The notes under the pieces were generated by a model. That model did not search any database. It had not been told where the DNA came from and saw nothing but the letters and a program-made list of their open reading frames with translations. The position numbers and the translations under genes are program-made. Positions 18,513-28,936 of a DNA stretch of 38,550 nucleotides are shown here, piece by piece (position 1 is the first letter of the stretch; every line of letters begins with the position of its first letter). This DNA comes from Okeania sp. SIO2B3 (lineage in GTDB: Bacteria; Cyanobacteriota; Cyanobacteriia; Cyanobacteriales; Microcoleaceae), in the NCBI RefSeq assembly GCF_010672525.1, contig NZ_JAAHGH010000076.1:1-38550 (forward strand), read 5' to 3'.

Positions 18513-20546
18513 CTAAAGAAATGGATTTTTTCCAAATTCACTCTCAGGCTCTTCAGTTGATTCTTCAATCTTAACTGAAGTGGCCTCATTTTTAGTAGGA
18601 TTACTATCAATTGGTGTATTAGTTTCTTGCTCCAAAGTTTCTTCCTCTAAGGTTTCTTCTTCTGTAATTTCTGAATCTACAGGAAGCTGAGGAATTTTCT
18701 CTTTTTCTGGTGACTCTATCTTTTCACCCCCACTTTGGTCATATAAAGTTTCACCTAAAGCAAAAAGCTTTTTCCTGAACTCTTCAATTTGTTGATTTAA
18801 CTGGTCATAATTATTTTTACTTTCTGAGTTAACCAAAACTTCCTTCAACTGTCCATAGCTTTCTTCAAGTTCTGTTGCTAACTCTTCATCAATAAAATCA
18901 CCATGTTCTTTGATAGTTGCTTCGTAATTATATAGAAGAGTATCTGCCTGATTTCTCAATTCTGCTAATTTTTGTTGTTGAATATCTTGTTCTGCATAAA
19001 TTTCTGCTTCTTTTTGCATTCGTTGAATTTCTGCTTCATTCAGACCGCCTGTATTACTAATTTCAATACTTTGTTCTCTACCCGTACCCAGGTCTAAAGC
19101 CTTAACTTTCAGAATACCATTAGCATCAATATCAAAGTTAACTTCTATTTGAGGTATCCCTCTAGGAGCTGGAGGAATTCCTTTCAGTAAAAACTTACCT
19201 AGACTTTTATTATCTTTAACCATTGCCCGCTCGCCTTGAAGGACATGAATTTCTACAGAAGTTTGTCCATCCACAGCAGTAGAATACATCTGAGAGCGAC
19301 TGGTAGGAATTGTAGTATTCCTTTCTATCACCTTGGTATATATTCCTCCCAAAGTTTCTAACCCCAGGGACAAAGGAATCACATCTAATAGCAAAAGGTC
19401 TTTAACTTCACCACCTAAAATACCAGCTTGAATTGCTGCTCCCGATGCCACAGCTTCATCTGGGTTAACGGAAGTATCAGGAGTTTGAACCTTAAAATAA
19501 TTACTTATTGCTGCTTGAACTGCTGGTATTCTGGTAGAACCTCCCACAAGAATAATTTTGTCTATCTTTTCTGGTGACATACCAGCATCTTTCAGAGCTT
19601 GTTCCACTGGTTTAATCGTACTTTTAGTCAGACTTTGTATTAATTTTTCAAATTGAGCACGAGTTAATTGGGTCTCCAAGTGTTTTGGCCCTGTTTCGTC
19701 AGCGGTGATAAATGGTAAATTTATATTGGTAATCTGGGCAGAAGATAGTTCTATTTTTGCCTTTTCTGCTGCTTCTCGTAGTCTTTGTAGCGCCATTCTA
19801 TCTGCTGATAAGTCTGTCCCTTCCCGGTTTCTAAACTCCTCTACTAACCAACGGACCACATAATTATCAAAATCATCTCCTCCTAGATGGTTATTACCGG
19901 AAGTTGCCTTAACTTCAAATACGCCATCTCCTAACTGTAAAATCGAAACATCAAAAGTCCCACCCCCAAGGTCAAATACCAAAATAGTCTGGTCTTGGTC
20001 TTGCTTATCTAACCCATAAGACAAAGAAGCAGCAGTTGGTTCATTGATAATTCGCAGCACTTCTAGACCAGCAATTGTCCCTGCATCTTTTGTCGCTTGT
20101 CTTTGTGCATCTGTAAAGTAAGCTGGTACTGTAATTACTGCTTTAGTCACAGATTCTCCTAAATATTTTTCAGCATCCTGCTTCATTTTTTGCAGAATCA
20201 TTGCTGAAATTTCTTGAGGTGTATAATTCTTACCTCTTATCTGGACATCTACAGTATTATCTTTACCTTTAACACAGGTATATGGAACTCGGGAGCGCTC
20301 TTCTTCTGTATCGTCCCATCTTCTGCCAATAAATCTTTTGATACTGTAAACTGTATTTACTGCATTGGTTAATGATTGTCTCTTGGCTAGTTGGCCTATT
20401 AAGCGTTCGTTCCCTTTCGCAAATCCCACAATACTTGGTGTTGTACGCCCACCTTCTGAGTTGGAAATTACAATTGGTTTGCCCCCTTCTAAGACGGCCA
20501 CACAACTATTAGTGGTCCCTAAATCAATGCCAATGACTTTTCCCAT
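18513..20546 (-). CDS. dnaK: Chaperone DnaK (Hsp70)
   Basis: A 677-residue Hsp70. The nucleotide-binding domain carries [18 protein letters not shown] (phosphate 1 loop), [14 protein letters not shown] and [13 protein letters not shown]. The substrate-binding domain follows from about 390 and an alpha-helical lid from about 510. The C-terminal 70 residues are very acidic (repeated EEETLEEE) and end in FGKNPFL, without an EEVD tail. Cyanobacteria have several dnaK genes; linkage to grpE and dnaJ suggests the general housekeeping DnaK2 type, an inference. It is 314 bp from grpE, with element F2 in between. Confidence 0.96.
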   Translation of the reverse strand: MGKVIGIDLGTTNSCVAVLEGGKPIVISNSEGGRTTPSIVGFAKGNERLIGQLAKRQSLTNAVNTVYSIKRFIGRRWDDTEEERSRVPYTCVKGKDNTVDVQIRGKNYTPQEISAMILQKMKQDAEKYLGESVTKAVITVPAYFTDAQRQATKDAGTIAGLEVLRIINEPTAASLSYGLDKQDQDQTILVFDLGGGTFDVSILQLGDGVFEVKATSGNNHLGGDDFDNYVVRWLVEEFRNREGTDLSADRMALQRLREAAEKAKIELSSAQITNINLPFITADETGPKHLETQLTRAQFEKLIQSLTKSTIKPVEQALKDAGMSPEKIDKIILVGGSTRIPAVQAAISNYFKVQTPDTSVNPDEAVASGAAIQAGILGGEVKDLLLLDVIPLSLGLETLGGIYTKVIERNTTIPTSRSQMYSTAVDGQTSVEIHVLQGERAMVKDNKSLGKFLLKGIPPAPRGIPQIEVNFDIDANGILKVKALDLGTGREQSIEISNTGGLNEAEIQRMQKEAEIYAEQDIQQQKLAELRNQADTLLYNYEATIKEHGDFIDEELATELEESYGQLKEVLVNSESKNNYDQLNQQIEEFRKKLFALGETLYDQSGGEKIESPEKEKIPQLPVDSEITEEETLEEETLEQETNTPIDSNPTKNEATSVKIEESTEEPESEFGKNPFL

Positions 20547-20651
20547 AGTGCTTCGGCGTTCTTATCGTCAAAATTATTTTGAGTTTTTTTTAGTTAAGTT
20601 GTATTCAGAACAGCTCTAGTAATCTTGGTAAAATATTAGATTGACATTATT

Positions 20652-20772
20652 TACCGAATAATTAAGCTTTAAAGCCTCTCCTTTAAAAAAGAAAAAATTT
20701 TCCTTTTAGTCAATTCTATCCGTTTTCAAGGAGAGGTCATAATTAATTATTAATTATTAATTATTAATTATT
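20652..20772. mobile_element. MITE-like element family F, copy F2
   Basis: Starts TACCGAATAATTAAGC, contains CCTCTCCTTTAAAAAAG and TCCGTTTTCAAGGAGAGGTC, an inverted pair able to form a stem, and ends in AATTATT repeats. It fills most of the 314-bp spacer between dnaK and grpE. Confidence 0.75.
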
Positions 20773-20860
20773 GAAGCCTGTATTTTCTTTGAGCTGATTC
20801 TGAATAGTCTGAATACAACTTATTAAGTGTGGCCATTAAACAAAAATGTGGAAATGCTAT

Positions 20861-21577
20861 TTAACCTTCTGCATCAGTTTGAGCTTCTTCTGTAGACTCT
20901 TCAGGTTCTGGAGCTGTCGCTACTTTTACCATAGCGTGTCGGAGGACACGGTCTCCTAGAGTATATCCCCGGACTAACTCTTCTGTAACAGTTCCTTCTG
21001 GATATTCTGTTGTTGCTTCTCGCATTACTGCCTCATGTAGATTTGGGTCAAACTCTTGACCTTCTGGCCGCATAGGAGAAACTCCCAGTCGTTTCAGAGT
21101 TTCTACCATTTGCTTATAGACAGTCTGATAGCTTTTGTGGATATTCATTTCTCCATCATTAGCTGGTTTAATCTGAGAACGAGCACGATCAAAATTGTCA
21201 ATTACTGGTAATAATTCGATGATTGTGGAGCACTTCACTTGTACATCTAGTTCTTCTTTTTCTTTTTGTGTACGTTTACGGAAGTTCTCAAAGTCTGCTG
21301 CTAGTCTTTTGTATTGAGTATCTTTTTCTTCTAGCTGAACTTTGGTAGTTTCTACCTGAGTTTGCAGAGATTCATTTGCCTCTTTTAAAAGGACTATATT
21401 CTGTGACATTTGATCGAAGCTTTCTTGCTCTGTCTTTACAGAAGCATTATCTTCAGATACTTCCTCAATATTTTCAAGTTTTTGAGATGAGTCTAATTCT
21501 GGGTTTGCCTCAACCACTTCCATATTTTCATGTATTTCTTGATTTGTTGTTTCTGCTGATGGTATCTCTCCTACCAT
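20861..21577 (-). CDS. grpE: Nucleotide exchange factor GrpE
   Basis: A 238-residue protein that releases ADP from DnaK. Residues about 1-50 are an acidic Glu/Ser-rich tail, 50-115 the long dimeric coiled coil ([19 protein letters not shown], then [16 protein letters not shown]), and 170-225 the C-terminal beta wing with [26 protein letters not shown]-type signature and [16 protein letters not shown]. It is the first gene of the grpE-dnaK-dnaJ cluster. I saw no CIRCE operator in the upstream region. TATAAT-like sequence near 22000 could be a promoter element but is not convincing. Confidence 0.96.
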   Translation of the reverse strand: MVGEIPSAETTNQEIHENMEVVEANPELDSSQKLENIEEVSEDNASVKTEQESFDQMSQNIVLLKEANESLQTQVETTKVQLEEKDTQYKRLAADFENFRKRTQKEKEELDVQVKCSTIIELLPVIDNFDRARSQIKPANDGEMNIHKSYQTVYKQMVETLKRLGVSPMRPEGQEFDPNLHEAVMREATTEYPEGTVTEELVRGYTLGDRVLRHAMVKVATAPEPEESTEEAQTDAEG

Positions 21578-22184
21578 TTAATTTTCTCCTGAATACTGAC
21601 CGTTGTTACTGCTTTTGATTTTGCTTTTTTTTCATCTGATTTACCAGGGTAAAAAAGCACTATGGAAACACTGATTTTTAACTGCGCTATATGATTATGG
21701 CTACTTTATTAACTTATTAGTAATCAGGTTTTTAGCGCCAAGCTTAGAAGCTTGTATTTTATTAGTAAATACAGTGGCTTATAGAAATTATAGGTTACAT
21801 AATTATTTAGCCAAATACCTAACTAATTTCTTTGCTAAAAATTGGCTTAAATTACTAATTAAGTCTGTGTCACAAATAAAATCACAGTTATTCCCTAGTG
21901 ATAACTGGGTTATACTAAAGACAAAGACTTTTTGACAGAATTTTAAAATAGCAAATGTTAAGGTTCTTGAACCGATAAACCGTTAGGATTAGTTTATTAT
22001 ATAATAGTTAGGCTATTCTTTAAATTAACATAGATTGCAACACTATCTCAGTCACTCTGAAGTACTTCCTGAGATATCAAAAATAAATAATAGGCTTTCC
22101 TTGTTCTATGGCCTGATGTTTTTCGCAAATATTGTGTCCCTGGACATTTATTAACTTATAGTTTCAGATTATAGTTCTTGAAAT

Positions 22185-22558
22185 CCTCCCGACGCTGCAC
22201 TTGCGTGACAGCGTGGGATTCCTGACCATCGCGCTCTTAGGTCTTTCTGCTGCCTCTTGCAGAGGAGCTGCGCTAAAAATGCACCAGCCTCCAAGGTCGA
22301 GCCTCTTTTCGGTCTAAAGGCGCGCTCCACAGACTGACACTGCTAGCCCAGCAGCCAAATTTTAAGTATAACATACTATTGACATGCGCCTCAAAATTTA
22401 TTGGTTTTCCCATCCCGACGCTCCCCTAATAGCTGCCACACTTGCTCCGCCTTTTCCTGACGGAATGCTCCGCTTTCCATGTCGGCGACAGCCGTTAACG
22501 CAGTTATGCGAAGCGCAAAACGGGAGAGCGCGGGTCTTCAACCAACGTTGAGATAAAA
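22185..22558 (-). mobile_element. IS605-derived non-autonomous element, copy E3
   Basis: Homologous to E2 from the hairpin (CCTCCCGACGCTG...CAGCGTGGGATTCC) to CAACGTTGAGATAAAA, with several GC-rich insertions. On the minus strand it also contains the frame NLAAGLAVSVCGA, the same TnpB C-terminal motif as E2, followed soon by a stop. It encodes no full protein. Confidence 0.75.
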
Positions 22559-22741
22559 ATATAGTCAAATATGACATATCCTTAATTTTGCCAGTATTAA
22601 CCTGACGCTCGTGTTAGCGCAGCTCCTCCGGAGGAGGCACTACAAAACCACGCCAGTTGCTTCAAGTCGGGGGACCCGCAAGGGCGTACTGGCTTCTCTA
22701 TCCCATAGCTAAAAGCATAAGAGAGCTGCTTTTTCTGATCT

Positions 22742-22833
22742 AAGACTTACGCAGTACAACGTATTTTCGTCATTGCGACCGATAGGAAAGCAATTTTCAA
22801 TCCTAGTTTTTCCTACCTCGTGCGTAAATCCTG
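22742..22833. mobile_element. MITE-like element family H, copy H2
   Basis: Ends AAGACTTACGCAG and TGCGTAAATCCTG are inverted copies and correspond to the ends of H1 and H3. The interior differs from both. Confidence 0.6.
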
Positions 22834-23069
22834 TTTTCCTCTTTGCATGATAATCTCCCTGATTCAATTTCTGCTTGGTCATAATACAGAGGCTTGGACG
22901 TAGGTTCTTATGTTTCTAGAGGTAGCGTGTCAGTCCAGGAATTTCACCCTATTGAACTCAGATCCTTAACTTTTGAGGCTATTTAATTTTCGCTCTTATC
23001 GCCGACACTGATAACTGAAATGACCAGGGTTGAGCTGTTCTAATTAGTTAGCTTGGGGGAATTAATGTA

Positions 23070-23103
23070 TCCCGACGTTAACATTTTATGTACAACGCGG
23101 GAC
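23070..23103. repeat. IS200/IS605-like hairpin, copy E4
   Basis: CCCGACGTTAACATTTTATG followed by TACAACGCGGGA; the ends pair like those of E1-E3. No tnpB sequence is recognisable beside it. Confidence 0.5.
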
Positions 23104-23338
23104 CGATCGCTCCTCCAAACCCCTACAATAGATAAGTTACTAAGATTTCTAGAGTAGTATGGTAATTACTGGCCTTAGTTTTTATTTGGGAGTTTTGTAG
23201 GATGTAGACTATCCCTAATTAAACCATAAAAACGGAAATACTTAATCAGTAAACTCAGTTAACAACTTGTTAAGCTGGTGTAAATTTTATCAAAAACTTA
23301 GGGAATACTTAGATTTAGGAGAACTTAATTTATCAGCC

Positions 23339-25510
23339 ATGGCCCCAACCTCTTCACGGAATTCACGCACCGCTATAGTTGCCCTTAGTAATCTTTCTCC
23401 TTTTGGGCACAAACTGGTTCAGGCAGGCTATGTCAACATTGAACAATTCCAAAAATGTCAAGTTGAAAGCCGTAAAACAGGTAAATCTTTGACAGAGCTA
23501 CTGGAAGCTCTAACAGGACAACCTTTACCTGCTGAATTACTGAGGCATTATAAAAAGCAGCAGCTATTTGAACTAATGATTTTCTATGGTGTAGCTGCCT
23601 TTGACCCAGAAATTACTCAAATTCCACCACAACAAGTATCTTATCTAATCGACAAAGTAATTCCTATAGAAACTTGTCGTCGTAACCGGATGGTACCACT
23701 ATTTAGCCATGAAACTCATTTGGCCAATCAGTTAGTCCAAGCTGGTAAAATAGATCAAAACCAAATGTTAAAAGTTTTGACTCAAAGCATTGGCTCACAA
23801 GGTACATTCGTTGAGGAACTAGAAAAGTTTACTGGAGATTCACTGCCATCAGATTTGCTGAATGAATACGAAAAACAGGAACCCTTTGTCATGGTGGCAA
23901 TGGCCGAACCAGATAACCTCCAAGCTTTAGATGAACTGAAAAATAAAATTCTCAGACATCGTGGATTAACTTTACAGCGTCTGGTAATTACTCCAGAAGA
24001 TTATCAACACCTAATTAACTACTACTTAGACGAACAAACTAAAAAGGATGCTGTTGCTGCGAAAAAGGCAGAAGAAAAAGAGTTAGAGCTGGAGTCAGGA
24101 TTTTTTGAAACTCCTGAATTAGAAGAAGCTGATGATGAAACGGGGGTAGAGGACATAGCACAAAGCATCTCTGAAGCTGAAGATGCTCCTGTGATTAAGG
24201 CTGTTAATGTAATTTTAGTGAAAGCTCTGAGTGAGGGGGTATCTGATATTCATGTGGAACCCCAAGAGGAGTTTATCAGAATTCGGATGCGTAAAGATGG
24301 GGTATTGCAAGAATATTTTAGGTTTCCGAAAAAAGTTATCCCAGCTATTACTTCCCGCTTCAAAATTATCGCTAACTTAGACATCGCTGAACGACGTCAA
24401 GCTCAAGACGGTCGTATCCGTAAGGTATTTAAGGGACGTACTATTGACTTCCGGGTAAATAGTTTGCCTAGTCGCTATGGTGAAAAGATTGTTTTGCGGA
24501 TTTTGGACAGCTCTAGTACCCAACTAGGGTTGGATAAGTTAATTACAGACCAGGAGACTCTGAATTTAGTGAGAGAAACTGCTAGTCGTCCATTTGGATT
24601 AATCTTGGTAACAGGGCCAACAGGTTCTGGTAAGTCTACTTCTCTATATTCTATTTTGGCGGAACGAAATGACCCAGGGATTAATATTAGTACTGCAGAA
24701 GACCCAATTGAATATGCTTTGCCTGGAATTACTCAGTGTCAGGTAATTCGGGAAAAAGACTTGACTTTTGCTAATATCCTCCGGGCGTTTCTGCGACAAG
24801 ACCCTGATGTTCTACTGGTGGGTGAAACACGGGATAAGGAAACAGCTAAGACAGCTATTGAGGCGGCATTAACTGGACACTTAGTTTTAACAACCCTACA
24901 TACTAATGATGCAGCAGGAGCGATCGCTCGACTTGATGAAATGGGAGTTGAGTCTTTTATGGTCTCTGCTGCTTTGTTGGGCGTTTTGGCACAACGTCTA
25001 ATGCGTCGGGTTTGTAGTCAATGCCGAATTCCCTATACACCTGATGCTAAGGAGTTGACTCGCTATGGTTTAGTTCCTTCTCAGGAGGAAGATGCCACTT
25101 TTTATAAAGCAAACACTATACCAGTGGAAGACCGCAGAGTATTGGCAGAAACTGACCAACTTTGTAAAAAATGTAATGGTCTAGGTTACAAAGGTCGTGT
25201 GGGTGTTTATGAATTTATGAAGTCTACAGAGCAACTACAAACTCTCATTACTCAAAGAGCACCTACAGAACAAATTAAGGAGGTAGCAGTTGAAGAAGGA
25301 ATGACTACTTTACTGCAATATAGTTTGAATTTGGTCCGACAAGGTTATACCACTTTTGAAGAGGTGGAGCGGGTAACATTTACTGACTCTGGTTTGGAGG
25401 CAGAAATGAAGCGCCAAGCTAAACAAAATCTAGTTTGTAAGTCTTGTGGTGCTGAGTTAGAGGCAGAATGGCGAGATTGTCCTTATTGTATGACACCCCG
25501 CTTTGAGTAG
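23339..25510 (+). CDS. pilB: Type IV pilus extension ATPase PilB
   Basis: The ATPase powers pilus assembly at the cytoplasmic face of the inner membrane. With the ATG at 23339 it has 723 residues; the longer frame starts only with TTG at 23267 and adds 24 residues without conservation I know. AGGAGA is about 16 nt upstream, further than usual. Two T2SSE N-terminal modules cover about 25-180. Then come the Asp-box region SDIHVEPQ, the Walker A GPTGSGKS with K432, Walker B RQDPDVLLVGETRD and the tetracysteine CSQC...CKKC zinc site. A second small zinc ribbon (CKSCG...CPYC) ends the protein. pilT and pilC follow on the same strand. Confidence 0.96.
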   Translation: MAPTSSRNSRTAIVALSNLSPFGHKLVQAGYVNIEQFQKCQVESRKTGKSLTELLEALTGQPLPAELLRHYKKQQLFELMIFYGVAAFDPEITQIPPQQVSYLIDKVIPIETCRRNRMVPLFSHETHLANQLVQAGKIDQNQMLKVLTQSIGSQGTFVEELEKFTGDSLPSDLLNEYEKQEPFVMVAMAEPDNLQALDELKNKILRHRGLTLQRLVITPEDYQHLINYYLDEQTKKDAVAAKKAEEKELELESGFFETPELEEADDETGVEDIAQSISEAEDAPVIKAVNVILVKALSEGVSDIHVEPQEEFIRIRMRKDGVLQEYFRFPKKVIPAITSRFKIIANLDIAERRQAQDGRIRKVFKGRTIDFRVNSLPSRYGEKIVLRILDSSSTQLGLDKLITDQETLNLVRETASRPFGLILVTGPTGSGKSTSLYSILAERNDPGINISTAEDPIEYALPGITQCQVIREKDLTFANILRAFLRQDPDVLLVGETRDKETAKTAIEAALTGHLVLTTLHTNDAAGAIARLDEMGVESFMVSAALLGVLAQRLMRRVCSQCRIPYTPDAKELTRYGLVPSQEEDATFYKANTIPVEDRRVLAETDQLCKKCNGLGYKGRVGVYEFMKSTEQLQTLITQRAPTEQIKEVAVEEGMTTLLQYSLNLVRQGYTTFEEVERVTFTDSGLEAEMKRQAKQNLVCKSCGAELEAEWRDCPYCMTPRFE

Positions 25511-25862
25511 TAGAAGAAGGAGACAGGAGACAACCCACCCCTAACCCCTCCCAGGAGGGGAAGACAGGAGACAGGAGACAAAATAAATTTAATGGGAATA
25601 GTCTTCGACACGCCACTTTGTGTCTACAAACCCCAAACAATTTTAGGCACTGTGCAAAGGTGGGGATTTATACCTCATAAGGCTTCCAGCTAGTAGCCAG
25701 CTCCGATGAGCAAAGCCAAAAAATTCTACTGACTCGGTCCTCCTGACTACTGACTTTCAGTCGTTTCGCTCCGCGACATGTAACGCGCAGCGTCTCCGTC
25801 AGGAGAAAGCTGTTAATTTTTTTAAGTATAGCAAATACAACGTTTTTCAGGAGATTTAAATT
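25511..25862. other. pilB-pilT spacer with stop-proximal repeat
   Basis: GAAGAAGGAGACAGGAGACA begins right after the pilB stop, then the GC-rich repeat ACCCACCCCTAACCCCTCCC and more GACAGGAGACAG units to about 25580. The inverted counterpart is at about 32568-32628. The later part (25660-25800) has a short GC-rich patch of unknown origin. GGAGATTTAAATT just before pilT serves as its ribosome site. Confidence 0.7.
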
Positions 25863-26966
25863 ATGTCTTTTATGATTGAGGATGTTTTGGAGTCCCTTGT
25901 AGAGCAGGGCGGTTCAGATGTACATATCCAAGCTCGCGCTCCAGTTTTTTTTAGAATTAGTGGCCAACTTACGCCTCAGCCACAGTTTGGAGAAAATCTT
26001 GACCCACTGGAAGTGCAAAATCTGATTTTTCAAATGCTCAACAATATGCAGCGTAAGCACTTGGAGCAAAATTGGGAACTTGACAGTGCTTATGGTGTTA
26101 AGGGGTTGGCTCGTTTCCGTTTAAATGTTTATCGGGAGCGGGGTAGTTGGGCAGCTTGTATGCGTGCTTTGGCTTCTCAAATTCCTAATGTTGATAAGCT
26201 TGGGGTACCGATGATTTTACGGGAGATGACTGAGCGACCTAGAGGGATGTTTCTAGTGACAGGACAGACTGGATCTGGAAAAACAACTACTATGGCGGCT
26301 TTGCTAGATTTGATTAACCGTACCCGTGCTGAACATATTCTCACTGTTGAGGACCCCATTGAATATGTTTTTCCTAACGTTAAGAGTTTGTTTCATCAAC
26401 GGCAAAAGGGAGAAGATACAAAAAGTTTTTCTAATGCTTTGAAAGGAGCACTTCGTCAAGACCCGGATATTATTCTGGTGGGAGAAATGCGGGACTTGGA
26501 AACTATTGCTTTGGCTAGTACTGCAGCAGAAACGGGTCACTTGGTATTTGGGACTTTGCACACTAATTCGGCTTCTGGTACGGTGGACCGGATGTTGGAT
26601 GTTTTTCCACCAGAACAACAACCTCAAATTAGGGCGCAGTTGGCTAATTCTATTGTTTGTATTTGTAGCCAAAACTTGGTGAAAAAAGTTGGTGGAGGTC
26701 GCTGTGCTGCTCAGGAAATTATGATTAATACTCCGGCGATCGCTAATTTAATCCGGGAATCTAAAAATGCTCAACTTTATTCTCAAATTCAGATGGGCAA
26801 GAAGTTAGGTATGCAGACTATGGAAATGGCTCTTGCCGATCTATATAAAGAAGGAAAGGCTACTTGGGAGAATGTGATGGCTAAAGCAGTAAAGCCAGAT
26901 GAGTTAGCAGCTTTGATTGGTCCAGAACCTAAAGGGAAGGTAGAAAAAGCTAAGGCTCGTCGTTAG
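25863..26966 (+). CDS. pilT: Type IV pilus retraction ATPase PilT
   Basis: The 367-residue hexameric ATPase depolymerises pili and drives twitching or gliding motility and DNA uptake. PAS-like N-domain about 1-100, starting with the GSDVHIQARAPVFFRISG motif. Walker A GQTGSGKTT has K140; the Asp box LTVEDPIEYVF and Walker B RQDPDIILVGEMRD follow, then the His box TGHLVFGTLHTNSA. The retraction signature AIxNLIRE is present as AIANLIRE, which separates it from PilB. Start chosen at the first ATG, with GGAG 9 nt upstream. The protein is complete. Confidence 0.97.
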   Translation: MSFMIEDVLESLVEQGGSDVHIQARAPVFFRISGQLTPQPQFGENLDPLEVQNLIFQMLNNMQRKHLEQNWELDSAYGVKGLARFRLNVYRERGSWAACMRALASQIPNVDKLGVPMILREMTERPRGMFLVTGQTGSGKTTTMAALLDLINRTRAEHILTVEDPIEYVFPNVKSLFHQRQKGEDTKSFSNALKGALRQDPDIILVGEMRDLETIALASTAAETGHLVFGTLHTNSASGTVDRMLDVFPPEQQPQIRAQLANSIVCICSQNLVKKVGGGRCAAQEIMINTPAIANLIRESKNAQLYSQIQMGKKLGMQTMEMALADLYKEGKATWENVMAKAVKPDELAALIGPEPKGKVEKAKARR

Positions 26967-26974
26967 ATATTGTT

Positions 26975-27155
26975 TAAATAATTAATAATTAATAATTAAT
27001 AATTAATAATTAATAATTAACAATTACCTCTCCTTTCAAACGGATAGGATTGACAAAAATTTTCTTCTCTTGGTCGATTGGATATGGCGCAGGTTTCCTC
27101 GCCATCCCACCCTACGGGAAGCTCTGCTTTTTCCTACGGAATGCATAGTAATTAA
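26975..27155. mobile_element. MITE-like element family F, copy F3
   Basis: Begins 8 bp after the pilT stop with tandem TAATTAA units, then CCTCTCCTTTCAAACGG, TTCTTCTCTTGGTCGATTGG and CTCGCCATCCCACCCTACGG. The last parts are shared with F4 and F5. The distal end is unclear. Confidence 0.65.
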
Positions 27156-27195
27156 AAACTTTTTCAACAGCAATTTCAAACAACGCAACCCAACC

Positions 27196-27423
27196 TAAAA
27201 GACATCTTCAATAATAAAAAATTAAATCAATTATTGCACTATATACATCAATTATAGTAATTCCCAAAAACGTGAGGTACAACATTTTAGGCTTGAGGGA
27301 ACAGGGAACAGGAAACAGGGAATAAAAAGACAACAAGAAACTGTACCTCACTACCTTGGGAAACGCTATATTTCCCCCCTACTTCGTACTCCTTACTCCC
27401 TATCTTGGTGAAGATGTCTAATA
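27196..27423. mobile_element. Nested elements: family G (G3) containing family P (P2)
   Basis: G3 has ends TAAAAGACATCTTCA and TGAAGATGTCTA. Inside it, 27253-27370, is P2 with inverted ends TATAGTAATTCCCAA and TTGGGAAACGCTATA and inner motifs GTGAGGTACA / TGTACCTCAC that match P1 at 12254. A GGGAACAGGGAACAG tandem run is inside P2. The arrangement indicates insertion of P into G. The pair lies 39 bp before pilC. Confidence 0.8.
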
Positions 27424-27462
27424 GTAACTTATTCAAGATTAAATAAATGAGGAAACTAAACT

Positions 27463-28596
27463 ATGACTAGCAATTTAGCCAGTAAAAAATCTAAAGGTGG
27501 ATTAGAGGAACAATTAAAAGTATTTGAAGAAAAATTAAACGTCGCTCTTGCTACAATTACTGTTAAAGATTTAGCTATTTTTGCACGTCAATTTGCTGCG
27601 ATGTTTAATGCAGGTGTGCCGATGGTTAGGTGTCTTAAAGTATTACAAGAACAAAGCTCTAATTATAAGATTAAATATGCTCTGAAAATGATTAGTGCAG
27701 AGGTAGAAGAAGGTACTGAATTGTCAGAAGCAATGAGGAAACATCCGGCTTGTTTTGATGAGTTATTTCTGAGTATGGTAGCTGCTGGAGAAGTGGGTGG
27801 TGTCCTTGATGAAGTGCTAGAACGTCTGGCAGTTATGTTGGAGAAAAATGCTAAGACTTTGAGTGAAATTAATTCTGCTATGTCTTATCCAAAAACTGTT
27901 ATGTTTATTGCTTTGGCAGTATTTTTTGGGATGACAACTTTTCTATTACCAACCTTTGCCGCAATTTTTGAACAAATTGGTACTGAGTTGCCTGCTTTTA
28001 CTGTTTTTATGTTAAGTATTAGTGCTTTTTGTAGAACTTGGCCTCCAATTCCTCAAGTAACAGCAATAGGCACAGTTATTTTTATTTACGTTGTTTATAC
28101 AATGGTTTATAAAACAGAGCAAGGTAGGTTATTTTTTGACAAAATATTTCTGAAACTTCCTATTTTTGGAGATATTATTGAGAAGTCGGCAGTGGCTCGT
28201 TTTTGTATGATTTTTGGTACTTTGACTCGCTCCGGTGTACCAATGTTGAAGTCTCTAGAAATTGTGAGAAATGTGGCAGGAAATGCGGCGATCGCTGAGT
28301 CTGTTGAGTATGCAAGACAAGAAATTCAAAGTGGCGGAATGATTAGTTTAGCTCTGCAAGAAAAGAAAGTTTTTCCTTCTTTGGCAGTTCAAATGATGGC
28401 TATTGGAGAGGAAACTGGTGAGTTGGATGCGATGTTGATGAAGGTGGGAGCTTTTTATGAACAAGAAGTTGAGGAAGCTGTTAAGTCTTTGACAAGTATG
28501 TTGGAACCTTTGATGATTGTTGTTATTGGTGCAATGGTTGGTTCGATTTTGCTTTCTATGTATTTACCTATGTTTAAGGTATTTGAAGAATTGTAG
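27463..28596 (+). CDS. pilC: Type IV pilus inner-membrane platform protein PilC
   Basis: A 377-residue polytopic protein of the T2SS F family, the platform between PilB/PilT and the growing pilus. Two homologous F domains lie at about 40-165 and 240-365, each beginning with a FARQFAAMFNAGVPM / ARFCMIFGTLTRSGVPM motif. Membrane segments are at about 143-170, 195-215 and 345-370. It is slightly shorter than typical PilC (about 400) because of a short N-terminus but looks complete. GAGG 11 nt before the ATG is the ribosome site. Purine-rich GAAGGAAGAAGGA repeats begin about 9 bp after the stop. Confidence 0.95.
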   Translation: MTSNLASKKSKGGLEEQLKVFEEKLNVALATITVKDLAIFARQFAAMFNAGVPMVRCLKVLQEQSSNYKIKYALKMISAEVEEGTELSEAMRKHPACFDELFLSMVAAGEVGGVLDEVLERLAVMLEKNAKTLSEINSAMSYPKTVMFIALAVFFGMTTFLLPTFAAIFEQIGTELPAFTVFMLSISAFCRTWPPIPQVTAIGTVIFIYVVYTMVYKTEQGRLFFDKIFLKLPIFGDIIEKSAVARFCMIFGTLTRSGVPMLKSLEIVRNVAGNAAIAESVEYARQEIQSGGMISLALQEKKVFPSLAVQMMAIGEETGELDAMLMKVGAFYEQEVEEAVKSLTSMLEPLMIVVIGAMVGSILLSMYLPMFKVFEEL

Positions 28597-28782
28597 AGTG
28601 AATTGAAGAAGGCAGAAGGAAGAAGGAAAGACCAAAGTTGGAAAAATCTTACGTTGTCTGAGTTTTAAACTTTTCAACTTCTGCACCCTTTCCTTCGACT
28701 ACTATAACAACTTGTATTCCCTACTCCTATCCTAATTTTATAGATAAATTAGCTCTATTTTAAATAGTAGAAAATTATAAGT

Positions 28783-28852
28783 TATATCATGTCTTTTGGT
28801 ATCATTTGTGTAAAAGTTAGCGTGAATATCTACAGGTAATTTAAGTTTTTTT
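28783..28852 (+). repeat. Repeat family K, copy K1
   Basis: TATATCATGTC, then TTTGTGTAAA, GTGAATATCTACA and AATTTAAGTTTTTTT. The same ordered motifs occur inverted at 37685-37754. The 604-bp spacer 28597-29200 consists largely of repeats: stop-proximal GAAGG units, K1, A3 and G7. Confidence 0.7.
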
Positions 28853-28936
28853 CTTGTTCTTTCTTAAGCTTTTTTGCCTGTCCCCTGTTTCCTACCTTTG
28901 CACTTACAATAGACATAGGCGTGATCATCAAAAATA

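Larger units (their letters stand above)
21578..23338. other. 1.76-kb spacer between divergent grpE and pilB
   Basis: The largest spacer in the window. From 21578 to about 22180 it is AT-rich with no gene I can support; it must hold the grpE promoter. Then come E3 (22185-22558), a GC-rich stretch of probable IS origin (22580-22740), H2 (22742-22833), and hairpin E4 (23070-23103). The last 235 bp before pilB show no repeats and probably carry its promoter. Confidence 0.6.

Noticed and set aside
20547-21650. CIRCE or other heat-shock operator near dnaK and grpE
   Set aside because: No TTAGCACTC-N9-GAGTGCTAA-like sequence was found.
22600-22700. Possible tRNA-like fold in a GC-rich stretch
   Set aside because: No acceptor stem, T-loop or anticodon arm could be assembled; probably IS-derived sequence.
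23267-23338. 24-residue N-terminal extension of PilB from a TTG
   Set aside because: The ATG at 23339 is the stronger start codon and the extension lacks any PilB feature.
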